DNA of 64,000 bases from Synechococcus sp. AG-670-B23 (GTDB taxonomy: Bacteria; Cyanobacteriota; Cyanobacteriia; PCC-6307; Cyanobiaceae), in assembly GCA_003209165.1 (NCBI GenBank), contig QCSL01000001.1:1-64000 (forward strand), read 5' to 3'. How positions within the stretch are numbered: the stretch's first letter is position 1; each line of letters opens with the position of its first letter. The notes under the pieces were generated by a model. The model searched no databases. It worked only from the letters and a program-made list of their open reading frames with translations, and was not told the DNA's origin. This document shows, in pieces, positions 1 through 7,471 of this stretch. The translations under genes were made by a program, and so were the position numbers.

Positions 1-7
1 TCACCCG

Positions 8-32
8 GCCTGTCCTTGCGGCAGGCTTTTTT
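8..32 (+). terminator. Rho-independent terminator of an upstream gene
   Basis: An inverted repeat GCCTG...CAGGC (positions 8-12 and 22-26) is followed directly by six T residues on the plus strand. This fits a terminator for a plus-strand gene that ends left of the window. Read on the minus strand it has no T-tract, so it does not serve the minus-strand gene beside it. Confidence 0.7.
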
Positions 33-75
33 GTTGGCGACACACCACATCTGGCGGTGGGGACTCAGAAACTTT

Positions 76-306
76 TCAACCGGCTTCAGGAGCCCAGCCA
101 GCCTCAGCTCGCCATGTTGGTGTCCAAAGTTTGCATCGCTTTTTTAGGTGCTGTCCCTGCTGCAACTGCTTCTGCCTGAGGTTGCATCCCACCATCGTGT
201 GGCAGTGCTGGTCGACGCCATAGATGAAGTGCTGGCAGGTCATACAGACCACGCTGCCTTTCCAGTTCTTCAAGTCGCGTTCGTCAATGAAATCCCATTC
301 CTCCAT
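76..306 (-). CDS. Small Cys/His-rich conserved hypothetical protein
   Basis: A protein of about 76 residues if translation starts at the methionine of MEEWDF; the track's 87-residue ORF starts 11 codons earlier. Its core has a CxxC pair (CMTCQHF), then an HCH motif, a GCN and a later KRC. That looks like a small metal-binding (zinc-ribbon-like) fold, which is inference from residue spacing only. The lysine/glutamine-rich stretch after the cysteines is hydrophilic, and no membrane segment or signal peptide is visible. It is divergent from dapF, with about 280 bases between the two starts. I believe similar short ORFs occur in marine picocyanobacteria but cannot verify it here. Function unknown. 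Confidence 0.6.
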   Translation of the reverse strand: MEEWDFIDERDLKNWKGSVVCMTCQHFIYGVDQHCHTMVGCNLRQKQLQQGQHLKKRCKLWTPTWRAEAGWAPEAG

Positions 307-588
307 AACTCTCTGCATCAGTACTGCTGTACTAATCAAAGCGAGTGGGGTTTGGCAAGTACCAAAGGATCTAGGCCCTGGCTCAGTAGCAAGTGGGGTT
401 AGGGCAGGCGATTAGGCGTGAGGTTGCGGGTGTGACCTGGCTCTTGGCTGGCTTCGGACGTATTTGCTTTGTGATCAGTACAGCGCGAATGGCTTGCCAT
501 GATGTGTCATGTGTACACCTCTATCTGGGCCTAGACCTTGGGCCTAGTGAACGAGCCAAACTCCTTGCAAATACTAGGATTGCAACAT

Positions 589-1695
589 ATGCTCTCGTTC
601 AGCAAATATCAGGGACTGGGCAACGACTTCCTGATCGTTGAGGGCCGGCAGGGACAACTCCCCGATGCCATCAGCGATCCCGATCCCGCCTGGGTGCGAC
701 GCATCTGTGATCGGCGCTTCGGGGTGGGTGGCGATGGCCTTATCTTGGCGCTGCCTCCTCAGTCGGAGGGGGAACTGCGGATGCGAATCCTCAATGCCGA
801 TGGAAGTGAGGCCGAAATGTGCGGCAACGGCATCCGTTGCCTGGCTCGCTATCTGGCTGATACCGACGGCGATGCACCCTCCCGCTTCTGGAACATCGAA
901 ACCCTCGCGGGAATGATTCGCCCCGAACTGATAGCCGATGGCCAGTTGCGGGTGGACATGGGCCCGCCTTTCCTCACCTCCGAGGGCATCCCCACAACCC
1001 TGATGCCCGAAGACGGACTCCCGCAGGGCGTGCTGTTGCTGGAGGGCGAGCAATTGAAGGTGGCTTCCGTTGGCATGGGCAATCCCCATGTGGTGGTGCC
1101 CGTCGACGATCTCGCCAGCATTCCCTTTGATGACTGGGGCGCAGCGTTGGAGGTGCATCCGGCGTTTCCGGCCAAGACCAATGTTCATTTCCTGCAGGTG
1201 CATAGCCGTGAGAAGCTGGAAATCCGGGCCTGGGAACGGGGTGCAGGACCCACCCTGGCCTGCGGTACCGGGGCCTGTGCAACCCTGGTGGCGGCGGTAT
1301 TGCTGGGCCTCGCTGATGACTGCGCCGAGGTGGTGCTACCTGGTGGTCCGCTGATGATTGAGTGGCGCGATCGCACCGGTTCCGTGCTGATGACAGGACC
1401 CGCCGAAGCGGTATTTGACGGTGTGCTCACGCCGGATTTGGTGCCGACAGGTTCGGCGATGGCTTCCATCAGGGAAGCCCCTGATGCTCCCACGTCTCAG
1501 GCGACCGCCGCCGAATTCGATTGCTTCAAGGATTGTGCTGACCAGTGTCAACGTCCCGACCTCTGCCTCCGCGATGAGGCACAGCAGAAGGTGCAGGCCT
1601 TCCTCAGCAGCACCTCTCTCGATTCAATGCTCAATCTCGCAAGTGAGTCACTGGAACAACGCACCAAAGACCGGTTCGAGCGTGGGACGCCCTGA
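589..1695 (+). CDS. dapF: Diaminopimelate epimerase with C-terminal extension
   Basis: DapF interconverts LL- and meso-diaminopimelate for lysine and peptidoglycan synthesis in the cytosol. I start it at ATG 589 (MLSFSKYQGLGNDF), the usual family N-terminus, rather than at 538. Both catalytic cysteines are present: MCGNG near residue 78 and ACGTGAC near residue 225. The normal enzyme ends around residue 281. This protein runs on for about 87 more residues, with a low-complexity linker followed by a cysteine-rich segment (CFKDCADQCQRPDLCLRDEA) and a helical tail, for 368 residues in all. The 3' end overlaps the cysteine desulfurase start by 14 bases, which suggests translational coupling. The enzyme call is firm; the role of the tail is unknown. 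Confidence 0.95.
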   Translation: MLSFSKYQGLGNDFLIVEGRQGQLPDAISDPDPAWVRRICDRRFGVGGDGLILALPPQSEGELRMRILNADGSEAEMCGNGIRCLARYLADTDGDAPSRFWNIETLAGMIRPELIADGQLRVDMGPPFLTSEGIPTTLMPEDGLPQGVLLLEGEQLKVASVGMGNPHVVVPVDDLASIPFDDWGAALEVHPAFPAKTNVHFLQVHSREKLEIRAWERGAGPTLACGTGACATLVAAVLLGLADDCAEVVLPGGPLMIEWRDRTGSVLMTGPAEAVFDGVLTPDLVPTGSAMASIREAPDAPTSQATAAEFDCFKDCADQCQRPDLCLRDEAQQKVQAFLSSTSLDSMLNLASESLEQRTKDRFERGTP

Positions 1696-2854
1696 GCTCT
1701 ATCTGGATGCTGCAGCCACGACACCCCCTCTGCCAGCGGTGTTAGCGGTGATGCAACAACTGCAAGAGACGGCCTGGGCAAACCCCAGCAGCCTCCATGG
1801 TGCCGGGCTAGCAGCGGCGGATGCCCTCGAGCGGGCCCGGTGGTCTATGTCGGAGCGGTTCGGTGTCGGTGCAGATCAATTGATCGTCACCTCAGGGGCG
1901 ACGGAATCCGTCCACCTCGCCCTTCTTGGCAGTGCCGCCGGTTTTGCCCCTAGCCGGTTGGTGATCTCTGCGGTAGAGCATCCAGCGGTGATTGCTGCGG
2001 CCCAACAACTTGAAGCGTTGGGCTGGAGCGTTGCTGAATGGCCGGTTGATGGTCAGGGCGTGGTGCGGCTCGACCAGCTCGATCGACTGTTGTCGGCTCC
2101 GACACGCCTGGTTTCTCTAATCGCTGCCCAGGGTGAGGTGGGTGCGCTGCAGCCCGTAATCGAGGTCGCTAGGGCCTGCCGCGAACGCGGCATCGTGATC
2201 CACAGCGATGCCACTCAATTGGTGCCTCAGGGCAGTTTTCCCTTCAAGCAGCTTGGGGTCGACCTGATGACGCTCTCCGCCCACAAGTTTCGTGGTCCTC
2301 GGGGCGTGGGTTTGCTGATTCGTGCCCCAGGTGTTGCTCTTTCTTCTTTACAAGGCGGTGGTGGCCAGGAACACGGCTTGCGTTCAGGCACCGAACCCGT
2401 TGCTTTGGTCAGCGGCATGGCCGAAGCCCTGGTGGCCCTTCCCAACTTTAATCCCGTCACCCACCACGTCCCCCCGGGGTGCTCAACGCAGATCCGTCGT
2501 CAACGGGATCAACTGCTCGAACGCCTGCTTGAGCTCCCTCAGCTCCAGCTCTGCGGTCCAGCATTGGATCATCGTTTACCGCACCACATCGCCCTTTTGG
2601 CGAAAACCGCCGATGGCCAGCCCCTGCCGGGACGCGATCTGGTGCGACGGCTTGCGGCGGCGGGGGTGGCTTGCAGCAGCGGTAGTGCCTGCAGCAGTGG
2701 CAAGAGTTCCGACAGCGCTGTACTCACGGCCATGGGGTTTCCAGTGCCCGAACGGCAGTCGGGCCTGCGGTTGACCCTTGGCCCGTGGCTGTCGGATCAA
2801 GATCTCGATTCCGTTCCCGGCCGATTTGAATCGGTGTTGGAGGCGTTTTCCTGA
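1682..2854 (+). CDS. Cysteine desulfurase (NifS/IscS family)
   Basis: A PLP-dependent aminotransferase-fold enzyme that releases sulfur from L-cysteine for Fe-S cluster and cofactor assembly. The track ORF begins at 1415 inside dapF, but recognisable protein begins at GTG 1682 (VGRPELYLDAAATTPP), giving 390 residues. The PLP lysine lies in SAHKFRGPRG near residue 201. The catalytic cysteine loop near residue 330 reads ACSSGSACSSGK, as in IscS/NifS types. GGGQEHGLRSGT, another conserved segment, is also present. It overlaps the dapF tail and is followed 12 bases later by a DUF1995 gene, so the three are probably cotranscribed. Which subgroup (IscS-like or NifS-like) it belongs to cannot be settled by eye. 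Confidence 0.93.
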   Translation: MGRPELYLDAAATTPPLPAVLAVMQQLQETAWANPSSLHGAGLAAADALERARWSMSERFGVGADQLIVTSGATESVHLALLGSAAGFAPSRLVISAVEHPAVIAAAQQLEALGWSVAEWPVDGQGVVRLDQLDRLLSAPTRLVSLIAAQGEVGALQPVIEVARACRERGIVIHSDATQLVPQGSFPFKQLGVDLMTLSAHKFRGPRGVGLLIRAPGVALSSLQGGGGQEHGLRSGTEPVALVSGMAEALVALPNFNPVTHHVPPGCSTQIRRQRDQLLERLLELPQLQLCGPALDHRLPHHIALLAKTADGQPLPGRDLVRRLAAAGVACSSGSACSSGKSSDSAVLTAMGFPVPERQSGLRLTLGPWLSDQDLDSVPGRFESVLEAFS

Positions 2855-2866
2855 CATGCTTTGGCA

Positions 2867-3583
2867 ATGACTCAATTCGACGCTGCATGCCTCGACCTCC
2901 CCGCGGATCTGCTCGCTGCGGAGCAGGACATGCTGCACGCCGCACTGGCGGCGGTGGGATCCGGCGAAGGTCAACGCTGGGCTGCGAGCCTCCGGTTTGA
3001 GGGTCTTCGACTGCTACCGGTGGCGGTGCGTCTGGCACGTGCACTCATCGCTGCTGATCAGAAGCTGCTGATGGTTTGGCCCGATGCTGGTGCTGCTGCC
3101 CTGGCCCGGCGTGATGCAGAAGACCTCAAAGAAGTCATTATTGATTTCAATCAGCTGAAACGTGCAGAGAGCGACTCCCCCGACACACGCCTGCTGCTTG
3201 CGGTGAATCCCTCCCCTGCCGATTACGAAGAGTTCCAGGCGTTATGTGAGAACCACGCTGGAGTGGTTCTGATGCTTAATGGGCGTCTTGAAGATGCTGC
3301 TGTGGGCATTGGCAGCGTGGCTCGGGAGCGCCGAAAGGGTTTTGTGGCTAGTTGGAAGCAGGCCTATTGGCTTCAGCCACTAGAGGGAGGAGCGCTAATG
3401 CGCTGCTTCCCCGATGACTGGCGTCTCTATCGCCAGGATCCCGATGGTTATCGGCAGCTGGAGGTTCTTCTTGAACGTCCGGATCCCGACACCACAGCAG
3501 CACTTCTGGCCGGGGAAGATCCTGACAGCATCAAGCAACAGCTTTCAGGCGTGGACCGCTTCCTTGATGGTCTGCGCAATTGA
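2867..3583 (+). CDS. DUF1995 family protein
   Basis: A cytosolic protein of about 238 residues without signal peptide or membrane helix. The pattern matches DUF1995, a family of cyanobacteria and plastids: an N-terminal region that handles LRLLPVAVRLA, a central AVNPSPADYEEF, a VVLMLNGRLED strand and an aromatic C-terminal half (WQKAYWLQPL-like; here SWKQAYWLQPLEGG). The DUF1995 assignment is from memory of the family. Plant relatives have been tied to photosystem assembly, but no enzymatic motif is visible. I prefer ATG 2867 over the TTG at 2861. It follows the cysteine desulfurase closely, suggesting one transcript. Confidence 0.75.
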   Translation: MTQFDAACLDLPADLLAAEQDMLHAALAAVGSGEGQRWAASLRFEGLRLLPVAVRLARALIAADQKLLMVWPDAGAAALARRDAEDLKEVIIDFNQLKRAESDSPDTRLLLAVNPSPADYEEFQALCENHAGVVLMLNGRLEDAAVGIGSVARERRKGFVASWKQAYWLQPLEGGALMRCFPDDWRLYRQDPDGYRQLEVLLERPDPDTTAALLAGEDPDSIKQQLSGVDRFLDGLRN

Positions 3584-3645
3584 GCTCCGTCTGGCTTGAT
3601 CCAGGCTCAGACACTCTTTAAGGTTCGTGCTCAAGGTCCCTTTCG

Positions 3646-4152
3646 ATGGTGCTCAACAGGCTGCGATCCCTTTCCCCCATCGATGCAGTGGCTGGAGTCG
3701 TCGCCCTGGCAGCTCTGGGTGGGGTGATCTGGTCCCCCAAGCTCTCAAATTCGGTCGCCAAAGCCACGGGTGCTGTGAGGCCTGTGCAGGTCAGCGTTGA
3801 TGTTCATCGTCTGTACAGCGCTGATCCCGAACAGCTACTGAATTCAGCCCGGGAGGAAGCAGCCCTCAACATCGTGATCCGCAACCAACCAGTGGGGAGG
3901 GTGACCCTTGTGTCGGTGGATGACCTCACCAACCCCCTTACGGCGGTCCAGCCCGATGGTTCGGTGGTGATCGCTGATGCCCCCCGCACGGGCCTGCCCC
4001 GGCATGCCCGGTTTGTGATGGAGGCCCAGGCTGAAATCAAATCCTCAGGTGTTGTGATTGGTGGCACTAAGTTGAAGGTGGGCGTGCCTGTTGAGCTGGA
4101 AGGACACCTCTACCGCTTGAACGGTGTTGTCAGCGGAGTGACGCCTCTGTGA
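3646..4152 (+). CDS. DUF4330 family membrane-anchored protein
   Basis: A protein of 168 residues with one N-terminal hydrophobic segment (about residues 13-30, IDAVAGVVALAALGGVIW) and then a soluble beta-rich domain of roughly 130 residues. It matches the cyanobacterial DUF4330 pattern, including the IVIRNQPVGRVTL and GGTKLKVGVPVELEG stretches. Probably anchored in the inner or thylakoid membrane with the domain outside the cytosol, but topology is inferred. Its stop codon overlaps the GTG start of the following PBP4-type gene by four bases, so the two are likely translated together; this hints at an envelope role. Function unknown. Confidence 0.75.
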   Translation: MVLNRLRSLSPIDAVAGVVALAALGGVIWSPKLSNSVAKATGAVRPVQVSVDVHRLYSADPEQLLNSAREEAALNIVIRNQPVGRVTLVSVDDLTNPLTAVQPDGSVVIADAPRTGLPRHARFVMEAQAEIKSSGVVIGGTKLKVGVPVELEGHLYRLNGVVSGVTPL

Positions 4153-5456
4153 TTCGCTCCGCCCTGGTCACCCTGCTGGTGCTGGCGCCCCAGTTGCCTA
4201 TCAGGGCAGCCCCTCCGCTGTTGGCACCGCCACCGGTCGTTCAACGTCAGGGCCAGGCCTTGCTCACCAGTGGGGCCCTTTGTCCTGCCTTGCAAACAGC
4301 CGTGGAATCGTCCGTGGGGCCGGAAGAGCGACTTTGGAGCGTCAGCGTTCTCGATCAACGTGGTCAGCTGCTGGCTGATCTGAACGGGGGGATTCCCCGT
4401 ATCCCCGCATCGAATCAGAAACTGGTAAGCACGGCCTTTGCTCTGGATCGGCTTGGCCCCGATTTCCGGCTGAAAACGCAGCTGTTGCGTCACGCCGATG
4501 GATCTCTCGAGATCGTGGGGGAGGGCGATCCTGACCTCAGCATTGCCGAGATCCAGAAGTTCGTCATGGTGGCTCTTGGCCAGGGCGGCTCCCTCACCCC
4601 CGCCAGCCTTGCCGTTGCGCCTCTTCAGTTGATGGTGCGAGAGGAACCGCGTCAGCGCTGGTGGCCCGCTGATTGGGATCCTGCGGATCGCTCTTACGCC
4701 TACGGCGCACCGATCACCCGCCTCGCCCTCACCAGCAATGCCCTGCACATGGCAGTGATGGATCCAGCGGCCCGGTTGCAACGGATTCTTCACTCCACCG
4801 TCCGTCAGCAGGGGGGACAGATCCACTTGCTGATGGTCGATCAGCAAACCCGGGAAGCTGCCCTCGAGCAGAGTAACGAGGGGAGTGTGGTGTTGCACAG
4901 CGAGGATTCTGCGCCAATGCACGCCTTACTCAGCCTAGCCAACACCGAGAGCCATAACTTCACCGCTGAGGTGCTGATACGTGAGGCGGCGAACATCTGG
5001 GATGTGAATCGTGCGTCGCTTGCCACCACCCTATGGATGCAAGCCCAGGGTCTCCCGATGACAGGTATTCGGGTTCGGGATGGCAGCGGACTTTCACGGG
5101 GAAACCGTCTCACGAGCCGTTCCCTGTCCATCTTGCTATGGCGCATGGCGCAACACCCACTTGCGGCTTATTACCAGGCCTCAATGGCGATTGCTGGTAA
5201 GAGGGGGACGCTACGCAACTATTTCCGCGGCACTTCACTTCAGGGTCGCTTCTGGGGCAAAACAGGAACTCTCACCGGTGTTCGATCGATTTCCGGAATT
5301 CTTGAAACGCCCGGTGGACCCCGCTACGTGAGCATGATCGCCAACGGGGCCTATGCACCCAACACCGTGATGGGGGATATCCTTCTGGCTAGCCAGCGGA
5401 TCAGCCGTTGCCCCGCATGGAACGCAGCCGGGACGCTGCCCGGTGGGCGCGACTGA
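4149..5456 (+). CDS. dacB: D-alanyl-D-alanine carboxypeptidase/endopeptidase (PBP4, peptidase S13)
   Basis: A periplasmic peptidoglycan hydrolase that trims the terminal D-Ala or cuts DD-crosslinks. An N-terminal signal peptide (about residues 1-20, ending near IRAA) precedes the domain. All three penicillin-binding motifs are in order: SxxK as ASNQKL near residue 90, SxN as SHNF near residue 267, and KTG as WGKTGTL near residue 370. The length of 435 residues fits the S13 family. The GTG start overlaps the preceding DUF4330 stop. Its 3' end overlaps the convergent coiled-coil gene by 56 bases. Confidence 0.92.
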   Translation: MIRSALVTLLVLAPQLPIRAAPPLLAPPPVVQRQGQALLTSGALCPALQTAVESSVGPEERLWSVSVLDQRGQLLADLNGGIPRIPASNQKLVSTAFALDRLGPDFRLKTQLLRHADGSLEIVGEGDPDLSIAEIQKFVMVALGQGGSLTPASLAVAPLQLMVREEPRQRWWPADWDPADRSYAYGAPITRLALTSNALHMAVMDPAARLQRILHSTVRQQGGQIHLLMVDQQTREAALEQSNEGSVVLHSEDSAPMHALLSLANTESHNFTAEVLIREAANIWDVNRASLATTLWMQAQGLPMTGIRVRDGSGLSRGNRLTSRSLSILLWRMAQHPLAAYYQASMAIAGKRGTLRNYFRGTSLQGRFWGKTGTLTGVRSISGILETPGGPRYVSMIANGAYAPNTVMGDILLASQRISRCPAWNAAGTLPGGRD

Positions 5457-6417
5457 TCGACACGGTCTTGGAGTCATTAACGATGTCCCCAAGCGACGCT
5501 GAGCGGATTGTCTGAATCTTGGAGAGCTCTTGACGGCCGGCCATCACCACCTGGGCCATTTCCTTGAGGCGCACTTCCAGCTCACCCAACGTTTGTTCGG
5601 CGTAACGGTTAGCGCCGTCCTGAACACCAGCGGCCTCCTGGCGGCTGCGTTGGATCAGCGACTCGCACTGCTGTTGTGTCTGCTGGCGGAACTGCAGCGC
5701 GTCGTTGTGGATTCGCTCGGCCTCGTCACGGCCTTCATTCTGCAATCGTAGGGCTTCACGGCGAATGGCATCGAGATCCTGCAGAGCCTGCTGGCGGTTA
5801 GCTTCATGCTGCTCAGCATGTTGGCGCTTGAGTTCAATAGCGGTTTTCTCGATCTCCTGGATTTGCTGTTGGGCCCGTTGGCGGCTGGCTTCAAGTCGCT
5901 CGGCCTGTTGCCGCTTGAGTTCAATCGCCTCCTGATCCAGTTGTTGGCGACGCTCCATTGCTTCCTGCTCAAGCTGCTGGCGGCGAGAGGCGAACTGCTG
6001 CTCCAATTGCGCCAGCTTGCCTTGCATCTCCTGTTCCAACTTGGCGCCCTGTTGTCGTGTCTTCTGGAGCAGTTGTTCACACTGCTGGCGGGTCTGGTCA
6101 CGCATCTCATTCACCTGCCGTTCCGCTTCCTGACGAATGGCGGCGTTGTTCACCAGTTGTTCCCGCTGACGCTGGGCCTGCTCGACAATTTCATCGGCGC
6201 TCTTGCGGGCGGTGTTGATGAACTCATCCCGGCGCTCCAGCAATTTGACGGCCCGCTCCAGCTCCTTCGGCAATTCTTCGCGGACGGCATCAAGAAGCTC
6301 TACGGCATCGGTTTCGTTCACCAGACGTCCTCCGGTGAAGGGCAGCCGGCTGCCCTCCAACACAACTTCCTCCAAATGATCGAGTTGATCGAGAATGGAG
6401 AACCGGACGTCGTTCAT
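5401..6417 (-). CDS. Cdv3/DivIVA-like coiled-coil protein
   Basis: A 338-residue protein dominated by Gln/Glu/Arg/Ala coiled coil from about residue 70 to 300. The N-terminal 70 residues (LDHLEEVVLEG, PFTGGRL, LLDAVREELP) resemble the start of cyanobacterial Cdv3/DivIVA-like division proteins as I remember them. That supports a scaffold role in cell division or polarity, by inference. The coil contains two adjacent 29-residue repeats beginning AIELKRQ. The C-terminus is basic (RAASRLRSM). The ATG lies one base after the coaD stop, so the two genes form an operon. The opposite-strand leucine-rich ORFs here are shadows of the Q/E-rich codons. Confidence 0.72.
   Translation of the reverse strand: MNDVRFSILDQLDHLEEVVLEGSRLPFTGGRLVNETDAVELLDAVREELPKELERAVKLLERRDEFINTARKSADEIVEQAQRQREQLVNNAAIRQEAERQVNEMRDQTRQQCEQLLQKTRQQGAKLEQEMQGKLAQLEQQFASRRQQLEQEAMERRQQLDQEAIELKRQQAERLEASRQRAQQQIQEIEKTAIELKRQHAEQHEANRQQALQDLDAIRREALRLQNEGRDEAERIHNDALQFRQQTQQQCESLIQRSRQEAAGVQDGANRYAEQTLGELEVRLKEMAQVVMAGRQELSKIQTIRSASLGDIVNDSKTVSISRAHRAASRLRSMRGNG
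5755..5928 (-). repeat. 87-bp tandem repeat inside the coiled-coil gene
   Basis: Two consecutive units of 87 bases each (5842-5928 and 5755-5841) encode 29-residue segments starting AIELKRQQAERLEASRQR and AIELKRQHAEQHEANRQQ. The shared DNA string CGCTTGAGTTCAAT appears in both units at the same offset. This indicates an internal duplication that lengthened the coiled coil while keeping the reading frame. Confidence 0.8.
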
Positions 6418-6418
6418 C

Positions 6419-6910
6419 TCAGCTGGCAGGGAAAGCCGAATTAAAGAGCCTGTTGAGGTCCTTCGCCACCTCTGGCGGCACCATGTGGTCGATCGATCCT
6501 CCGAAGCGGGCCACTTCCTTCACCACAGAGCTGCTGAGAAAGCTGTGGCGTGCCGTTGTGGCCATGAACACCGTCTCCAGATCTTCCGTCAGCGAGCGGT
6601 TGGTGTGTGCGATCTGCAGTTCGTATTCGAAATCACTCATCGCTCGTAGGCCCCGCAGGATCAGATCAGCGCGATGGGTTACGGCACAGTTCACCGTGAG
6701 GCCATCGAAACTGATCACTTCGACGCCGGAGAGGTGGAGCGTCGCCGTGCGGATCTGTTCAATCCGTTCGTCGACGCTGAAGGCTGGAAGTTTGCTCGGA
6801 TTGCTGAGCACAGCAACGACCACTTCGCCAAACAGGCTCACCGCCCTTTCAATCAGATCCATGTGCCCGTTGGTAAGGGGGTCGAAACTTCCGGGATAGA
6901 GCGCCCGCAT
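6419..6910 (-). CDS. coaD: Phosphopantetheine adenylyltransferase
   Basis: CoaD makes dephospho-CoA from 4'-phosphopantetheine and ATP, the penultimate step of coenzyme A synthesis. The 163-residue length is typical. The nucleotidyltransferase motif TxGH appears as SFDPLTNGH near residue 10, followed by the conserved [13 protein letters not shown] segment and a C-terminal [15 protein letters not shown]. It is the first gene of a two-gene minus-strand operon with the coiled-coil gene one base downstream. Confidence 0.95.
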   Translation of the reverse strand: MRALYPGSFDPLTNGHMDLIERAVSLFGEVVVAVLSNPSKLPAFSVDERIEQIRTATLHLSGVEVISFDGLTVNCAVTHRADLILRGLRAMSDFEYELQIAHTNRSLTEDLETVFMATTARHSFLSSSVVKEVARFGGSIDHMVPPEVAKDLNRLFNSAFPAS

Positions 6911-6979
6911 CGGAAATCAGCGATGGGCGGATCCTATGCAGCGGATCGCTGTTTAGATTTCAGCCACCGCATCTATGCC

Positions 6980-7462
6980 ATGAGCCTCGACGCCGACGCC
7001 AAGAAGGTCCTGCTTCGCAAGATCCCCCACGGACTCTTCATCTGCGGCGTGCGCAACGGCGATGAGGTCAACGGTTTCACTGCCAGCTGGGTCACCCAGG
7101 GATCCTTTGAACCGCCTTTGGTGGTGATGGGCGTTCGGGCTGACAGCAGCAGTCATGCCATCATCGAGGCCACAGGCAAGTTCTCCCTCAATGTGCTGAG
7201 GTCAGATCAGAAGGATCTGGCGGCTGTCTTTTTCAAGCCTCAGAAGGCTCTTGGTGGTCGCTTCGAAGCTGCACCGTTCGAGGAAGGCGAACTCGGTCTG
7301 CCTCTCCTCAATGATGCCGTCGGGGGTGTGGAGTGCGAGCTCGTTGGTTCCATCAAGCACGGTGACCACACAGTTTTCGTTGGCGAAGTGAAAACGGCGC
7401 GTCTAATTGCAGATTGCGAGGCCTTGAATCTTGCCAGCACCGGCTGGAATTACGGCGGCTGA
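6980..7462 (+). CDS. Flavin reductase-like FMN-binding domain protein
   Basis: A 160-residue single-domain protein of the flavin reductase-like fold. The start at ATG 6980 (MSLDADAKKVL) fits the domain boundary; the upstream part of the track ORF lies over coaD and is noise. Visible features are the strand-turn GLFICGVRNGDEVNGFTASWVTQGS near residues 15-40, the segment SSSHAIIEATGKFSLNVL and a GDHTVFVGEV strand. These match the FMN-binding core. Such proteins reduce flavin with NAD(P)H or act as domains of diflavin proteins; the substrate is unknown here. It is divergent from coaD and lies nine bases before uvrC. Confidence 0.82.
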   Translation: MSLDADAKKVLLRKIPHGLFICGVRNGDEVNGFTASWVTQGSFEPPLVVMGVRADSSSHAIIEATGKFSLNVLRSDQKDLAAVFFKPQKALGGRFEAAPFEEGELGLPLLNDAVGGVECELVGSIKHGDHTVFVGEVKTARLIADCEALNLASTGWNYGG

Positions 7463-7471
7463 GCTTGCCTA

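Noticed and set aside
574-1203. 209-residue minus-strand ORF opposite dapF
   Set aside because: Shadow frame; dapF is unambiguous with both catalytic cysteines.
1415-1681. N-terminal extension of the cysteine desulfurase ORF
   Set aside because: The extra residues lie in the dapF tail region and do not resemble any aminotransferase N-terminus; GTG 1682 fits the family.
5806-6444. 212-residue leucine-rich plus-strand ORF
   Set aside because: Mirror of the Gln/Glu-rich coiled-coil gene: CAG/GAG codons read as CTG/CTC on the other strand.
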